A stretch of DNA of 14,622 nucleotides from Larix sibirica. Taxonomy: Eukaryota > Streptophyta > Pinopsida > Pinales > Pinaceae. Made by a program: the position numbers and the translations under genes. Below the pieces are notes generated by a model. The model did not search any database and was not told where the DNA came from. It was given only the letters and a program-made list of their open reading frames with translations. Positions within the stretch are counted from its first letter, which is position 1. Each line of letters opens with the position of its first letter. The stretch is taken from the NCBI GenBank assembly GCA_004151065.3, contig NWUY0304661460.1, forward strand, positions 1-14,622, given 5' to 3'. Shown piece after piece: positions 1 through 9,388 of the stretch.

Positions 1-57
1 TTGCTTGACCAAAGGTATACTTGCTTGACCGAAGGGAGGGCAAGGGAGGGCAAGGGG
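1..57. repeat. Short tandem and near-tandem repeats at the left edge
   Basis: The 10-mer ttgcttgacc occurs at 1-10 and 21-30. It is followed by a 10-bp unit, aagggagggc, at 32-41 and 42-51, with a partial third copy to about 57. These are direct observations. The run touches the window edge, so the array may continue to the left. No coding function is visible. The pattern is typical of slippage-prone intergenic DNA. Confidence 0.7.
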
Positions 58-1269
58 CAAACAGTTATCGTTCTAAAGAAGATTCATAAGAAAGAAGGCT
101 ATTCATAATAGTTCTCCCGTCGCTGGGTTAAAAACCTCAATTTTGGCAATAGGCAACGCGCTGATTGAATACAGGGTTGTTCCTTTCAAAGGTGGTAGCA
201 GAACGAGGGCTTAGACAGGTGAGGTAGAAAACCTATTCTAAGCCCATTCCCCAGCTAGTTTGGTAATTGTTGAGTTATTCCGGTAGATCCAAAAGCCCTT
301 CAACCGCGCATTTCAATAATAAAATCTTTGTTTTGAGCGGGGTCGTAAATGCCATCCACCCAACTAATCTGGTGCAGTACATACTTCTGTGATAGTGGTT
401 GTTAGGTCCAGCTCACCTAACTAAAGTTCTAGGGCAACTAAAAAACATAATCCCACAACAGGTTCAAGGCTCCTCTGATCCATCTGACCATCCCTCCCTC
501 CATCCATTCCATCCCATCATCCAGCTGCCCCTGTAATCCCATAATCGGGGGAGCAAAGGGATCAAAGAAAAGTCCTTGGCTAATGGAGGACCCCATCCAT
601 CCACTTCCACTAAGGTGAAGCAGTTAAAGTAAATATGACAAGTGGGTGCCCGAAAATTACTGAATTGTATCTATCGGCAAGGCTCGGCCGGGACAATAGT
701 AATAGCGGTCTCAGCAGCATCTACAAGTGTAATTCCAGAGCTTTATTGGAAGCAGGTGCAAGGCTGTTTAGGGCATGTCCGTAAGTTGTGAGGTAGTGAA
801 AGGTGTGTTGGTGAAGCCCGTCCTGCTAATTTAATGCTTATATAGGTAGGTACTGCTATTAACCTTTGATACTTGGCTGCTTGACTAATCAAATGCGCTA
901 ATTTAATGCTCGGCTTGGATACTCACTGGGCGGGAAACAGTCATTATCAGTGCTAGAACTCTTCTCACTGCAGCTACTCAGCGCAGCGACTCATCAGTCC
1001 TAAAAAGCCTCATTGTTGCTAAAACTCTTCTAAGTGATAGAATGAAGCTATACTCATCGAAGCTATACTCAGTGCCAAGTTGTCAGAGCAGCTAGTTTTT
1101 CACAGTCATAGTCGCTAGTCATAAACAGTTGGCTTCGCCGATACCCAGGAGTACTTGCCGCTAGTCATTGCCGGTAGCCAACAATAGCCGGGAGTACGCG
1201 CCTTAAGGTCAGTGCCCATCATTGCCGCTAGTCATATAGCCTGCTTTATTCGCTTATAGCTTATAGTAC
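58..1269. other. Gene-free stretch with short dispersed repeats
   Basis: I see no open frame of note, no tRNA cloverleaf and no recognisable exon on either strand. The stretch holds a 14-bp direct repeat, gctaatttaatgct, at 825-838 and 897-910 (72 bp apart). A short copy pair, gaagctatactca, lies around 1045-1072. It then runs into the repeat cluster at 1110-1275. A pyrimidine-rich stretch of catcc/cctcc words lies near 478-540. Nothing indicates a promoter or structural RNA. Confidence 0.5.
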
Positions 1270-1275
1270 TTGCCG
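1110..1275 (+). repeat. Cluster of diverged direct repeats (cgctagtcat / agtacttgccg)
   Basis: The 14-mer ttgccgctagtcat is present at 1155-1168 and 1222-1235. Its core, cgctagtcat, also occurs at 1113-1122. A second word, agtacttgccg, is found at 1150-1160 and 1265-1275, with a variant (gagtacgcgcc) near 1191. The spacing is irregular, so this is a decayed or shuffled repeat family and not a clean tandem array. Its function is unknown. Confidence 0.6.
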
Positions 1276-1529
1276 GGATTACTTGACCGTGCTCGCCGAG
1301 AGGAAGGGAAAGCCCCCCACAATACCCGACTCACCTTAAGCACGTTTCACATCCACCCAACACGGGAAGAAGCTAAGCTACGGGACGAGAATAAGTACGC
1401 GACGGGGACTTATAACCTATTAAGCCAGGAACACCTTATTCATAGGGGAGCCTTTACCCTACCTTTATTTTACCATACATACAACCTATCTACCTATAGA
1501 CTTAGACCTGTTAACCCTAGACGGCTTGG

Positions 1530-1793
1530 ATGAATGAAGCGCTTAAGAGGGAGGTACAACTATTCCCCTCTTATCAGGACCGGATCACTTCGTCCCTCAC
1601 CCACCGATGGATGGCTCAAACACGTCTTCAGCGGCCATTTTTATTGCTTCCGACCCACTTTTTCAACATTGATAGGGTTTTGGTAAAATTAGAGTTCTAC
1701 CCCGCACCTACTCGCACATTAGTAATAGATAGTCATTCTGAAACTATAGTCAAGGTCACGGGATCTTACCGTATAGCTGTGGGGGCCATCTGA
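1530..1793 (+). CDS. Unassigned 87-codon open frame
   Basis: An ATG-initiated frame runs 87 codons to a TGA stop. The product is mildly basic, with a leucine/phenylalanine-rich middle (RPFLLLPTHFFNI) and no membrane segment or motif I recognise. An 87-codon frame without ATG (1270-1533) precedes it and overlaps its start in an ATGA. That upstream frame begins at a TTG and contains no internal ATG, so the apparent gene overlap is probably accidental. RNA editing of an ACG codon could in principle make a start. I cannot tie either frame to a known mitochondrial gene. It may be a chance frame or a chimeric mitochondrial ORF. Confidence 0.15.
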   Translation: MNEALKREVQLFPSYQDRITSSLTHRWMAQTRLQRPFLLLPTHFFNIDRVLVKLEFYPAPTRTLVIDSHSETIVKVTGSYRIAVGAI

Positions 1794-2600
1794 ACGTAGA
1801 ATCCTAATTCACCAGATTAAGGCACTTTTCTTGTATGGATGGATAAAAAGGACCTTCTTTTTAATTGAAGCGCTTCCTTCCCTCTCAATGCCTGAGCATC
1901 CATCCGATGACTGACTCTTTCCGATACAGTAGGCTTTACAGCTCCTCACACCGCACCAAATTATGAATCGATCGGCTAATTCGAATGCTTTAAAATGCTT
2001 TTATTACGAATGGATCTGAATTTATATACATAATTACGCCATTGAAGAATTTATAAAATAAGAGTAGCGGATAAATTCACTAGTTAAAAAGTAGCCTATA
2101 AGGTAAATTCAGGAAGCAAAGAGGTGGCTTCTCAACTATTCGGATCACAAGCATAAGAGCCTAGTATCATTGATGGTAAATTCAGTACTCAAGGGTAGCC
2201 TATCCAGATAGTAAATTGGGTACCGGTGATACACTAAGTGTTTGTTGTCCAAGTGGGAATGGGAATTTTAGGAGTAGTAAGGTGGCGTCTCAAAATGGAG
2301 GGTACCCAATCCTCTAGGATGGATTTTCACTTTTCAATTTGAAGATAACATATATAACGAATCATAAGGCCAGGTGGAGAAGTGAAAAGCGGAGTTCACC
2401 GAGGATACTGGAGTTATGTATACTTCGACCATGAGGTCCCACGACCGGGCGGGCTTCATGCGAGATAAGGCTGGACTCACAAATAAGCAAGTTGCTATCT
2501 GATCCACGAAAACCTCCGCATCATATATAAGCGAAGCCGCTTTCCAAACTACAGCGGGGAGAGTTATTTCTTTCATTTCCCTCGCCCTACCCTACATCCA
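1794..2600. other. Unassigned stretch with a decayed repeat and a minus-strand frame
   Basis: Nothing recognisable is encoded. A diverged repeat is visible: gtagcctataaggtaaatt begins at 2091, and a related copy (gtagcctat, then gtaaatt) spans 2195-2217. The word ggtaaattcag occurs at 2102-2112 and 2175-2185. On the minus strand an 80-codon ATG frame covers 2334-2576. Its product resembles no family I know and I treat it as unassigned, possibly chance. The word ggtacccaat near 2302 recurs near 4523. Confidence 0.4.
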
Positions 2601-2703
2601 TTGAAATTATATGCATGCCTATTCACCTACCCCAGCCCCATAAATAAAAATCTCATTAGTAATAGTGGTACTTTTCCAAGAGGGGGGGATTCCATAAAGC
2701 GTA

Positions 2704-2931
2704 GTGAGCCTCCCAGTGCTGTACTCGACAGTAAGGCAACGGTGGTGGCATCAAATAGAATACAGAAGGAGAGCGACCTTATATTGTATTGAATGGACCA
2801 ACCTATTATCTATCTCTATAGTTAGTAAGCCCCTATCAGAATCCGACCCTCTAGCGGTTATCATTCTTTTATTAGGCCTTGATGGAGCGGAATTGTTTCT
2901 ACCCTCTTTGCTAAAGCGTAATTACGTATAA
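2704..2931 (+). other. Short open frame with hydrophobic tail, unassigned
   Basis: This frame is open for 75 codons from a GTG and stops at 2931. It has no ATG at its 5' end. The C-terminal third is hydrophobic (AVIILLLGLDGAELFLPSLL), which would fit a membrane segment, and the frame ends in a basic tail. I do not recognise it. Its only supporting context is that two stem-loops follow about 30 bp past the stop, an arrangement seen at the 3' ends of plant mitochondrial transcripts. It could be the decayed 3' end of a membrane-protein gene or a chance frame. Confidence 0.15.
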
Positions 2932-2963
2932 TAAATAAAAGGCAAATTACCAACTATTGCGCC

Positions 2964-3031
2964 AACCCGGGAGCAAAGAAACCTGGGTTATACCTTTCAT
3001 ACATACATCATAATACTATGAAATGAAAGGT
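2964..3031. other. Two adjacent stem-loops, possible transcript 3'-end element
   Basis: The first hairpin spans 2964-2989. Arm aacccgg pairs with cctgggtt across an 11-nt loop, with one bulged T. The second spans 2992-3031. Arm acctttcat (2992-3000) pairs perfectly with atgaaaggt (3023-3031), and pairing may extend past a bulge. Side-by-side stem-loops of this type are known at 3' ends of some plant mitochondrial mRNAs, such as atp9, where they stabilise the processed end. That this pair does so is inference from structure and position alone. Confidence 0.35.
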
Positions 3032-3033
3032 TA

Positions 3034-3891
3034 TAGTGCCAGTAAGACTCGCATGCATAGAGGTGCATGGAGGAAATGATAAAGGAAAGCCTTATAAGCT
3101 CACCTATTAATATAATTAACTGACTAACTGACTAACATAGTGATTGAACTGTGCTCCTTCGCTCACCTGATCATAGGGAGGGGGTTAGGTAATATTTTCC
3201 GAAAAAAATATTGAGTCTTTTTCACTTGCCCAAAAATACCTTTAGGGTACGCTACCACCATGAGTCCCCTCCGGGAGCCGAATCATTATCTGTAGCATAG
3301 CTTTCCAGATAGCCTTTCTTTCCGACCGCTTCCTTGTTGTTGGGTGTCATCGATAGCGCTTGCCGGGGCGGGAGTGATACTGGTTGGTGTTTGCTTGATC
3401 GCTGTAGCTTTTTTGGAATGGCCAAAGAATGAAGATACCGGTTCAAAAGGATCGCGGGAATGAATCGTGGGCTTGATAGCTTCGATTGACTCCAGGAAAG
3501 GAACAAGGGCACAAGAATCTTTATTAGATTACACGGTTCAATTGGTTCTTTCGATCGCCGGGATTGCTCGTTTGGGCTTTTTCGATTCGATTGGATACAG
3601 CGAATGATGGATGATGGTGGCTCAAGAAGATAAGTTCAATTGGGGGATCGATTCGACGAGAGTGCTCGTGGTTTGGGATTGATTGGCTCGCCAGGGTGGG
3701 TCGTTGTTTTGGATTGATCAATTGGATTTCCGGGCTATTGAGATACTGGTGCTTAATCGCTTCGCTTGTCTACGGGGATTGATGGACAATAAGATCGGTT
3801 CAATTTTATAATCGCTTGGAAACAAGGGCAAATGGACAATAAGATCGGTTCAACTGATCACTTCGATTGCCCCCAAGGCATCCTTTAATTC
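3034..3891. other. Gene-free stretch, short repeats only
   Basis: No coding frame I can support. An 8-bp unit, aactgact, is repeated twice at 3118-3133 with a partial third copy. A 22-bp direct repeat, beginning atggacaataag and containing gatcggttcaa, is present at 3782-3803 and 3832-3853, a period of 50 bp. Words of the gcttcgattg / gattcgattgg kind recur through 3470-3870, giving a low-complexity texture common in plant mitochondrial spacers. Two minus-strand open frames here (3252-3512 and 3524-3721) show no family features. Confidence 0.5.
3782..3853 (+). repeat. 22-bp direct repeat, two copies
   Basis: Identical 22-bp copies lie at 3782-3803 and 3832-3853. The core is aataagatcggttcaa. 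The 28 bp between them are unrelated. A third, shorter relative (cggttcaatt) occurs near 3534. Short identical pairs like this can mediate low-frequency recombination in plant mitochondrial DNA, but nothing here shows that they do. Confidence 0.75.
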
Positions 3892-4269
3892 ATGCTGGCA
3901 GGAACTGGGGAACAGGCTTCTATGAAGGTCGAGTTGTTGACGGCCTTCCATACATGGGATTCGGATTCTTGCAAGTCGGATGGACGGGAGGGAAATAAAA
4001 AAAAAATGATCGAAGGGGCGGGCTCACTCGCCGCAGTTATCTACATAACACCCCCGGCTCACTTTTCCATTCCGTAAGGTCTCGCTCTATGGCCGGGAAG
4101 ACGTAAATAAGGGGCTGGAGATCGCCTCCCAACTATCTATTTTATCCCACCTATTGTTTCATCCGTTCGTTCCAATGATCCTCCTATCGCTATTGAAATG
4201 CTACTTTAATGCAGGCAGACAGTAAGCGGGCGTAACCACGTACCACCTATCCAACACAAGTGGTATTCT
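3892..4269. other. Spacer with a 61-codon ATG frame of no recognisable product
   Basis: An ATG frame runs 3892-4077. It encodes a mixed-composition product with a lysine run (GNKKK) and no motif. The frame contains an 8-A homopolymer near 3998-4006, the sort of site expected to vary. I regard the frame as chance. The rest, up to the tandem duplication at 4270, shows nothing else. Confidence 0.3.
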
Positions 4270-4377
4270 GGGTGTCAGCACCAGATTGGTGTCAGCACCG
4301 GGAGTCACCACCTCACCTGCCTTGGGTGTCAGCACCAGATTGGTGTCAGCACCGGGAGTCACCACCTCACCTGCCTT
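4270..4377 (+). repeat. Perfect 54-bp tandem duplication with internal 17-bp periodicity
   Basis: Copies at 4270-4323 and 4324-4377 are identical by eye over 54 bp. Each copy carries the word gtgtcagcacc twice, 17 bp apart (in the first copy beginning at 4272 and 4289), so the unit itself arose from a smaller duplication. Two identical adjacent copies imply a recent event or ongoing homogenisation. The unit length is a multiple of three, but I see no long frame through it. Confidence 0.9.
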
Positions 4378-5453
4378 AAGACACTAACTTACCTGCCCTG
4401 CGTGAATGGCTCAAACTAGTCCCTCTTCCTGAGTGTATCTAGCCCTTCCATTCTAGGCTTATGGTGGCTTAATAGGATAACAGTTCAGTAAAGGAAAATA
4501 GTATAAATAGCTATTATAGTGGTGGTACCCAATTATTATATTCATTTTGATTAATAAAACTGCTGCCCCTTTAGGAGGGTAACCCATTTGTAAATAAAAG
4601 GGATATTATTACTTAGTCAGAATGCCATTTCATATTGTTTTATCTCTGCTAACTTGGGCTCGCATCGATATGTTTTAACATACGCGCGCATTAAATTAAA
4701 CCCGTCCAGTCCGACCCAGTCCGCTTTCTGTTCAATCTGCACTTGCCAACCTGGAAAATAGTGACGACTGGTTGCTCCTTCTATCTCCGGTTTTTATAGA
4801 GCAACTACCCGCCACACGCCCCGCATTCTTTTATTACATACGCCCCCAGAAAGAAGGATTGCTACCGAAACAGGAATATTTCGATTTATCGACTTGATAT
4901 ATTGAATTAACTGATAACATAGTTGGAGCTGGGGCACAACGGGGACGAATAAAAGCCGACACCTGCCAAGTACGCGTAAGGAATAAGTAAGATAAGTATA
5001 CCCGCCCAGGAAACGTATTACAAATATGTTATGTTAGGTGGTCACCAATTAGGATATCCCAATTAGGAGGTGTAAGAGGTACCCTATAGACGGTGGTCAA
5101 AGATAGCCTGAAGGTTGTCGCCCAAAGCCTGTTGCCAGGAAGTCATCTTCGATAGCCCCAGTCAGTTACAATAATTTCCCAAAGCAGCGGTACCTCTAAC
5201 CTATGCCCTATGCCTTCTGCCTTTAAAATAACTTAAGTATTGATTTGGTGGGGGGGCTTTGGTCGAGCGCTGCTTTGCACCCCTTGGTAAGACTAGCGCA
5301 ATTCAGTGCTTTTTGGTTTTATTATTTAAAGGCTCCTATTTTGCCAATAGCAATACCCAATAGAACTAGCTATTAGACAAGAGCTCCCCCAAGCCCAATA
5401 GCGAGAGGGAGGAAGGAAGGACAAGAGCTATATTATACAATACCAATAGCAAT
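4378..5453. other. Gene-free stretch
   Basis: No supported coding frame, tRNA or rRNA. It contains gctttctgttcaatctgcac at 4723-4742, which recurs identically at 6286-6305. Near the right end ccaatagcaat occurs at 5344-5354 and 5443-5453, and gacaagagct at 5376-5385 and 5420-5429, making a small diverged duplication of roughly 45-100 bp. The words ggtaccc and caattagg recur around 5040-5090 and 5190. A minus-strand 70-codon frame at 5366-5578 carries no family signature. Confidence 0.5.
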
Positions 5454-6305
5454 TTGCCAGGAGCGCTATTTTCATCTCGCGGAAAGGAGAATGAGTGCCC
5501 TCCGGGGGCCAGCTCTGCGAACATTAGTGGGGCCATAATAAGCTTATATAAGTGTTTGGTTGACAAGAGCGGATACACATTACACTTTCTGTTAAAGCTG
5601 CCCTTTATGCTTGACGTTCTATCTGATTCCCCTGTATTTACACCAGGACATACGCTTTTAACCTTGCCCCTTGTCAGCCCGCTACATACAGCAGCAGCAC
5701 TTACAGGGGCCTCCGGCTCCTCTATCCTGGAAAAGTACCAGGATGCTAAACATAATATAAGATTTATAACCTTTTCATTGCAGCTTTAGAGCTTGGTTAC
5801 ACTATACAATTACACAATCAGGTGGGGCCGATTAGGTACCTGTCGCCCAATTATTTTACTCAATTAGGGAGGATGATTGCTACCGCTCGATTATACAACG
5901 CCTCCATACGCCCCGCATTAGAAATGATACCGCTTTGTCCTCATGTGGAAGGATCGCTATCGCAACCATATATTGGAGAGCGCTTATCGCCTTGCGCTTG
6001 CCCCTTTATTTATAACCGTACCTTGCAATTATCCCACTTCAACCGGACAGAAGCATCGAACCTTGAGGTTTGAAGGATGGATCCACCCTTTTGCCCCTGC
6101 TTATGCCCCCAAGTCGGATAATGAGAAAGAGCTAATGCTTGTCTTTCCTTTACTTACTTATAATTATATATTATTTTGGCTGAGGGAGGCTTGAAGAGGC
6201 TGGTTTATGGCTTTCTATTAAATATGCTTTCCCCCTTTACGTTAACCCATGCTGTTCTTTATGCTATTGCTGTTCACCCATTCCTGCTTTCTGTTCAATC
6301 TGCAC
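4723..6305 (+). repeat. Dispersed 20-bp identical repeat pair (4723-4742 and 6286-6305)
   Basis: The 20-mer gctttctgttcaatctgcac is present at both positions in direct orientation, 1563 bp apart. Flanks differ, apart from a shared pyrimidine bias. Only the two 20-bp ends are the repeat. Short dispersed repeats of this size are common substrates for rare recombination in plant mitochondrial genomes. Direct orientation would produce loss or a subcircle, but there is no evidence of activity here. Confidence 0.75.
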
Positions 6306-6400
6306 CAATACTCATCAGCGCAATAAACTGGATTTTATTCTCTAGAAAACATAACCTTTTAGAACGTTTCTCTCTGATAATCAGGTTTCGCCTAGATTGA
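5454..6400 (+). other. Stretch open in several plus-strand frames, no recognised product
   Basis: Overlapping plus-strand frames cover 5454-5789 (111 codons), 5822-6073, 5943-6194 and 6176-6400. Only the 5943 frame starts with ATG; the others begin at TTG or GTG. The translations are leucine- and proline-rich with hydrophobic patches and no motif, and no single frame continues across the interval. The openness probably reflects base composition (few TAA/TAG/TGA words) and not selection. A decayed membrane-protein gene with frameshifts is possible but unsupported. Confidence 0.2.
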
Positions 6401-7598
6401 TCTCAATCAGCGTCAGAGTCCTAACTAGCCCCCCCCATTACGCTCTAAGTTCATACGGGCATTAGCTTTTGGAACCCATTATAAACAAAAAGAAACCGCT
6501 TTATTTATGGGAGGCATTGTGTTTAAGGTTTTGAAGGAAAACGAGCAAATAGGCCTTGTGAGGCGGTTAGGCGGCGCAGTAACTCAAGGGCCACGGGCAG
6601 ATAATGTAGCAGTGTAAGGTAAGGTATCGCCAATAGATAAAAGGCATCTGCTTGTTACTTAAACTGCTGGGGTCAGTTTATGCCAGAGGTTATGTTGTAT
6701 TGAAGATGGGCTGCTTGCCTCCTTATAGGGGTCTCAATATAGCCTTGCCCCTAGTAGGGCGCTTGGTTTGAGCAATCTCAATGGATCATACACTCCACAC
6801 TTGGCAGAAAAATTGGAAGAGGTTTCAAATAACACCCGATTGTTCTCTTGGTTTTGGCTTGCTTGCTTTCTTATAGAATACCTGGGCCCAGCAAGAATGA
6901 AGTGGGAAAGAATTGACAAAACATCCTCCCCCTAGACCTTGGCGGGATAGCAACCTCCGGGTCCTCATTTCACATTTTGCCTTAGTCACAACATCAATTT
7001 GAGGGGAAATATGAAATCCTACTCATCGGGGCAATAAAATGGAGATTCTTGTGAATAAACTATACCTTTCAGTTGTTCGTTTATCTCTGTCTTATAGCCA
7101 GGATTCCTTGCTTATAGCCAGGCCATAGGCAGCCGGTCCTTTCAATTGTGGCGAGACCCGCCGCCATGCATACCTAGTTAGTTCGACGTAAACTTTTATT
7201 GATACACCAGAATTCCTTTTATGGAAGTTTCTCTATATGACTAGGATGCCATCCATCGATTCGAAGTTTTATAAATCCGCTAATGGCCTCTATGCTTGCT
7301 GTCATGCCATTCCCCTTTGTCCCCCACCAGATGGAGATATCAATGGAGTGAAAGTTGCCAACAGAATAGAATAAGGTAAGTCCGCCAAGTCAACCAGTCC
7401 GCCCTGTACACATAGGAAATATGAAAGTCTACTCGCTACGGGGCCTATTTTACCTGATACTCTGAGGCTCCTCCTAGACCTAGAGTTGATGCCAGACGGG
7501 AAAGCATAGATGTGTATGCTTTTTACTTAAAAGCATATCGAGCCATGTTTACAGCTGACGATATTGATTGATGAGTAAATGGATATTATCATATATAA
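6401..7598. other. Gene-free stretch with one perfect hairpin
   Basis: No recognised gene. Between 6726 and 6935 the plus strand is open for 67 codons without an early ATG, while the minus strand is open opposite it (6734-6919); neither product is recognisable. The word ttatagccagg occurs twice near 7092-7123. A loose duplication is seen between about 7007-7032 and 7411-7440 (gaaatatgaaa, then ctactc and cggggc). A perfect hairpin lies at 7515-7537. Confidence 0.45.
7515..7537. other. Perfect 9-bp stem hairpin
   Basis: Arm tatgctttt (7515-7523) and arm aaaagcata (7529-7537) are exact reverse complements around the 5-nt loop tactt. Nothing upstream is a recognised gene, so a termination or processing role cannot be assigned. 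It is reported as structure only. Confidence 0.5.
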
Positions 7599-8063
7599 TG
7601 TCAGTTACCGCACCTATACCTTAAGGGATATAGCCTTAGGATAGTTTATACGCATAGCTACCATCTGAAGCACCACCTTTCGAGGCAGGCACAATTGATG
7701 GTAGAACAGATCTTTCAAAATAATCTCATTCAACATTACCTAGAAGCTTTGGTCAGTCTGCTTATAGTAGCTAATTGTACAATAGTGGTTAATTATAACA
7801 CAATGTTGAGAGAATGAACCAGATTAAGACGCCTGAACGAAAGAGAGAAACCAACTAGAAAGGTCTTGAAGAGGCCTGGCCTTTAGGTCTGGAACATGAG
7901 CAAGGACGTGCTGCAGGAGGGCCGCTTACACAGTTGGGTTACACCTTTACTGGAGCTACAACGTTGGGAGCAGGCAACAAGTAAGCTTGAAACAGATATT
8001 GCAATACCTTCTTATTCATTGGTTTTGCCTAATTCAATCTCTTTTTATAGAAACAAGGCATAA
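7599..8063 (+). pseudogene. Possible decayed coding tract of unknown identity, two internal stops
   Basis: One plus-strand frame runs 155 codons from just after a TAA (7596-7598) to TAA at 8061-8063. It is interrupted only at codon 73 (TGA, 7815-7817) and codon 96 (TAG, 7884-7886). The longest open part contains an ATG at about 7697, followed by a stretch with a hydrophobic core (LEALVSLLIVANCTIVV). The last 60 codons have balanced composition (TPLLELQRWEQATSKLE). A random frame of this length would be expected to carry about seven stops. Choosing the best of six frames over 14 kb weakens this argument. I cannot name a family. A chance frame remains possible. Confidence 0.25.
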
Positions 8064-8143
8064 AACCAAATTTAGTGCCCCGACGAGTGAGATTTACCAT
8101 CTGACCTTAAATAAAAGCTATTTAATTAATTAAAAACGAAGAT

Positions 8144-8490
8144 GTTTTCTGTTGCCGGTGGTAACTATTCCTCTCTCTCGTAAGATGGGGCTGTGGTCGG
8201 TGGGAGCGCTTATCTCGGAAGATGCTATCAATTTGAAATTCAAGTAAAAGTCCATCCCTTCCCTTCATACCTGAGGATCTAGGTTCGAGATGGAGTTGGA
8301 GGTCTAGGTCTAGTTTCAAGGGTTGAGTTCAAGGAGGGTTGTGGTTCCGTCGAGTAGTTATGGGTGCTATGGTTATGTATCCTGGTTAGTCTTCATTCAT
8401 CCGCCCGTGGTATTGCCTATCTTGGTAGCTGTTTCCTGTTGCCCATGAGGGCGCCTATCGCGTAAGATTGGGCTGTAGTCCGCCCGAAAG
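8144..8490 (+). repeat. Diverged direct repeat of about 60 bp (8144-8207 and 8431-8490)
   Basis: Both copies begin gttt(t/c)ctgttgcc and contain cgtaagat followed by gggctgt(a/g)gtc, with several substitutions and short indels between. The copies are about 285 bp apart and the sequence between them is unique. The conserved cgtaagat core loosely resembles the CRTA-type heart of plant mitochondrial promoters, but the flanks do not match, so I do not call promoters. Confidence 0.5.
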
Positions 8491-8540
8491 TAATAAAGTA
8501 ATCAATATTTATTCTATCCAGGCAAGCATGTTTCATATGT

Positions 8541-8619
8541 GCAGCTATGACTGGCCATGTGGAGTGGCCTTATCCCCTGTGTATTATGTATGGCAGCTAT
8601 GACTGGCTATGTTGGGTGG
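8541..8619 (+). repeat. 27-bp direct repeat, two copies with three mismatches
   Basis: Copies at 8541-8567 and 8593-8619 share gcagctatgactggc, followed by (c/t)atg and gtgg, with three substitutions in 27 bp. The period is 52 bp. The level of divergence is similar to the neighbouring pair at 8144/8431. Both may belong to one old local duplication phase. Confidence 0.65.
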
Positions 8620-9388
8620 TATGTGGGGCTTTTAATTTGTTATGAACCTCTTTCTTGTGACTTAACATATTTATCATTACCAAATACTGAGAAACATTAT
8701 CGAGTACAATAATCATCGAGCTATAGAGTACCACCAGCATTGACAGCATCAACTATAGACTATCAGCAGTAACTATTGGCTCTGAACCTAATGGCTGTGC
8801 CTCACTAACTAATTAGGTCCTTACCGTCCCTGCATAAAGCAGTGATAAGCACACGAAGCTAGAGCGACCAGCCACCGTGCCTTTTAAGACCGCATTTTGA
8901 ACCGCCCGACAGCCTGTCGCGTTCATTGTAAACATCCACCATCATGGGAAGGTAAAAAAAGATTGAAGCTTAGCGAACCAGAGCTTAAGCAGAAGTGGTG
9001 TTGCCGAAGTGAACGAGTAAGTGGTTTTGGTGAGGTGCATCAATTAGGAGTTATTGATAAAATTGATATAAAACATATACAGAGCGGGGTGGGCCAACGG
9101 ACGGACTACAACCGCCTCTACTTCTGTCCATCCTTCGTTCGTGGTGTTACGTAGTCGTATTTATCTCTTAAAGGAACTAGCTCTCTTACTTGATCTGATC
9201 TTTCGTCCTCATCATTCCCCAGCGAATTAAAAGAGAAATAGATAGACCGGCTCCCCTATCGAAGTCATTCATTCGGCACAGTGAAGCAAGAGCAAATTAC
9301 CCGAATGTGTCTCCCATTGCTGCTGATGAAGATAGATGAGTAACCCCACCATCCAGCTTATTTACCACTGCTTTCTCCTCTGTAATAG

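Noticed and set aside
2334-2576. 80-codon minus-strand ATG frame
   Set aside because: Its translation shows no motif or family resemblance and the surrounding sequence gives no support for a gene. Kept only as a note in the region entry.
3530-3860. cggttcaatt words suggesting group II intron domain V
   Set aside because: The domain V stem partner and the conserved GAGC-type start are missing. The words belong to a simple direct repeat.
7627-7700. gggatatagcctta, looking like the 5' end of a tRNA
   Set aside because: No matching acceptor strand, anticodon stem or T-loop (GGTTCRA-type) follows at the right distance.
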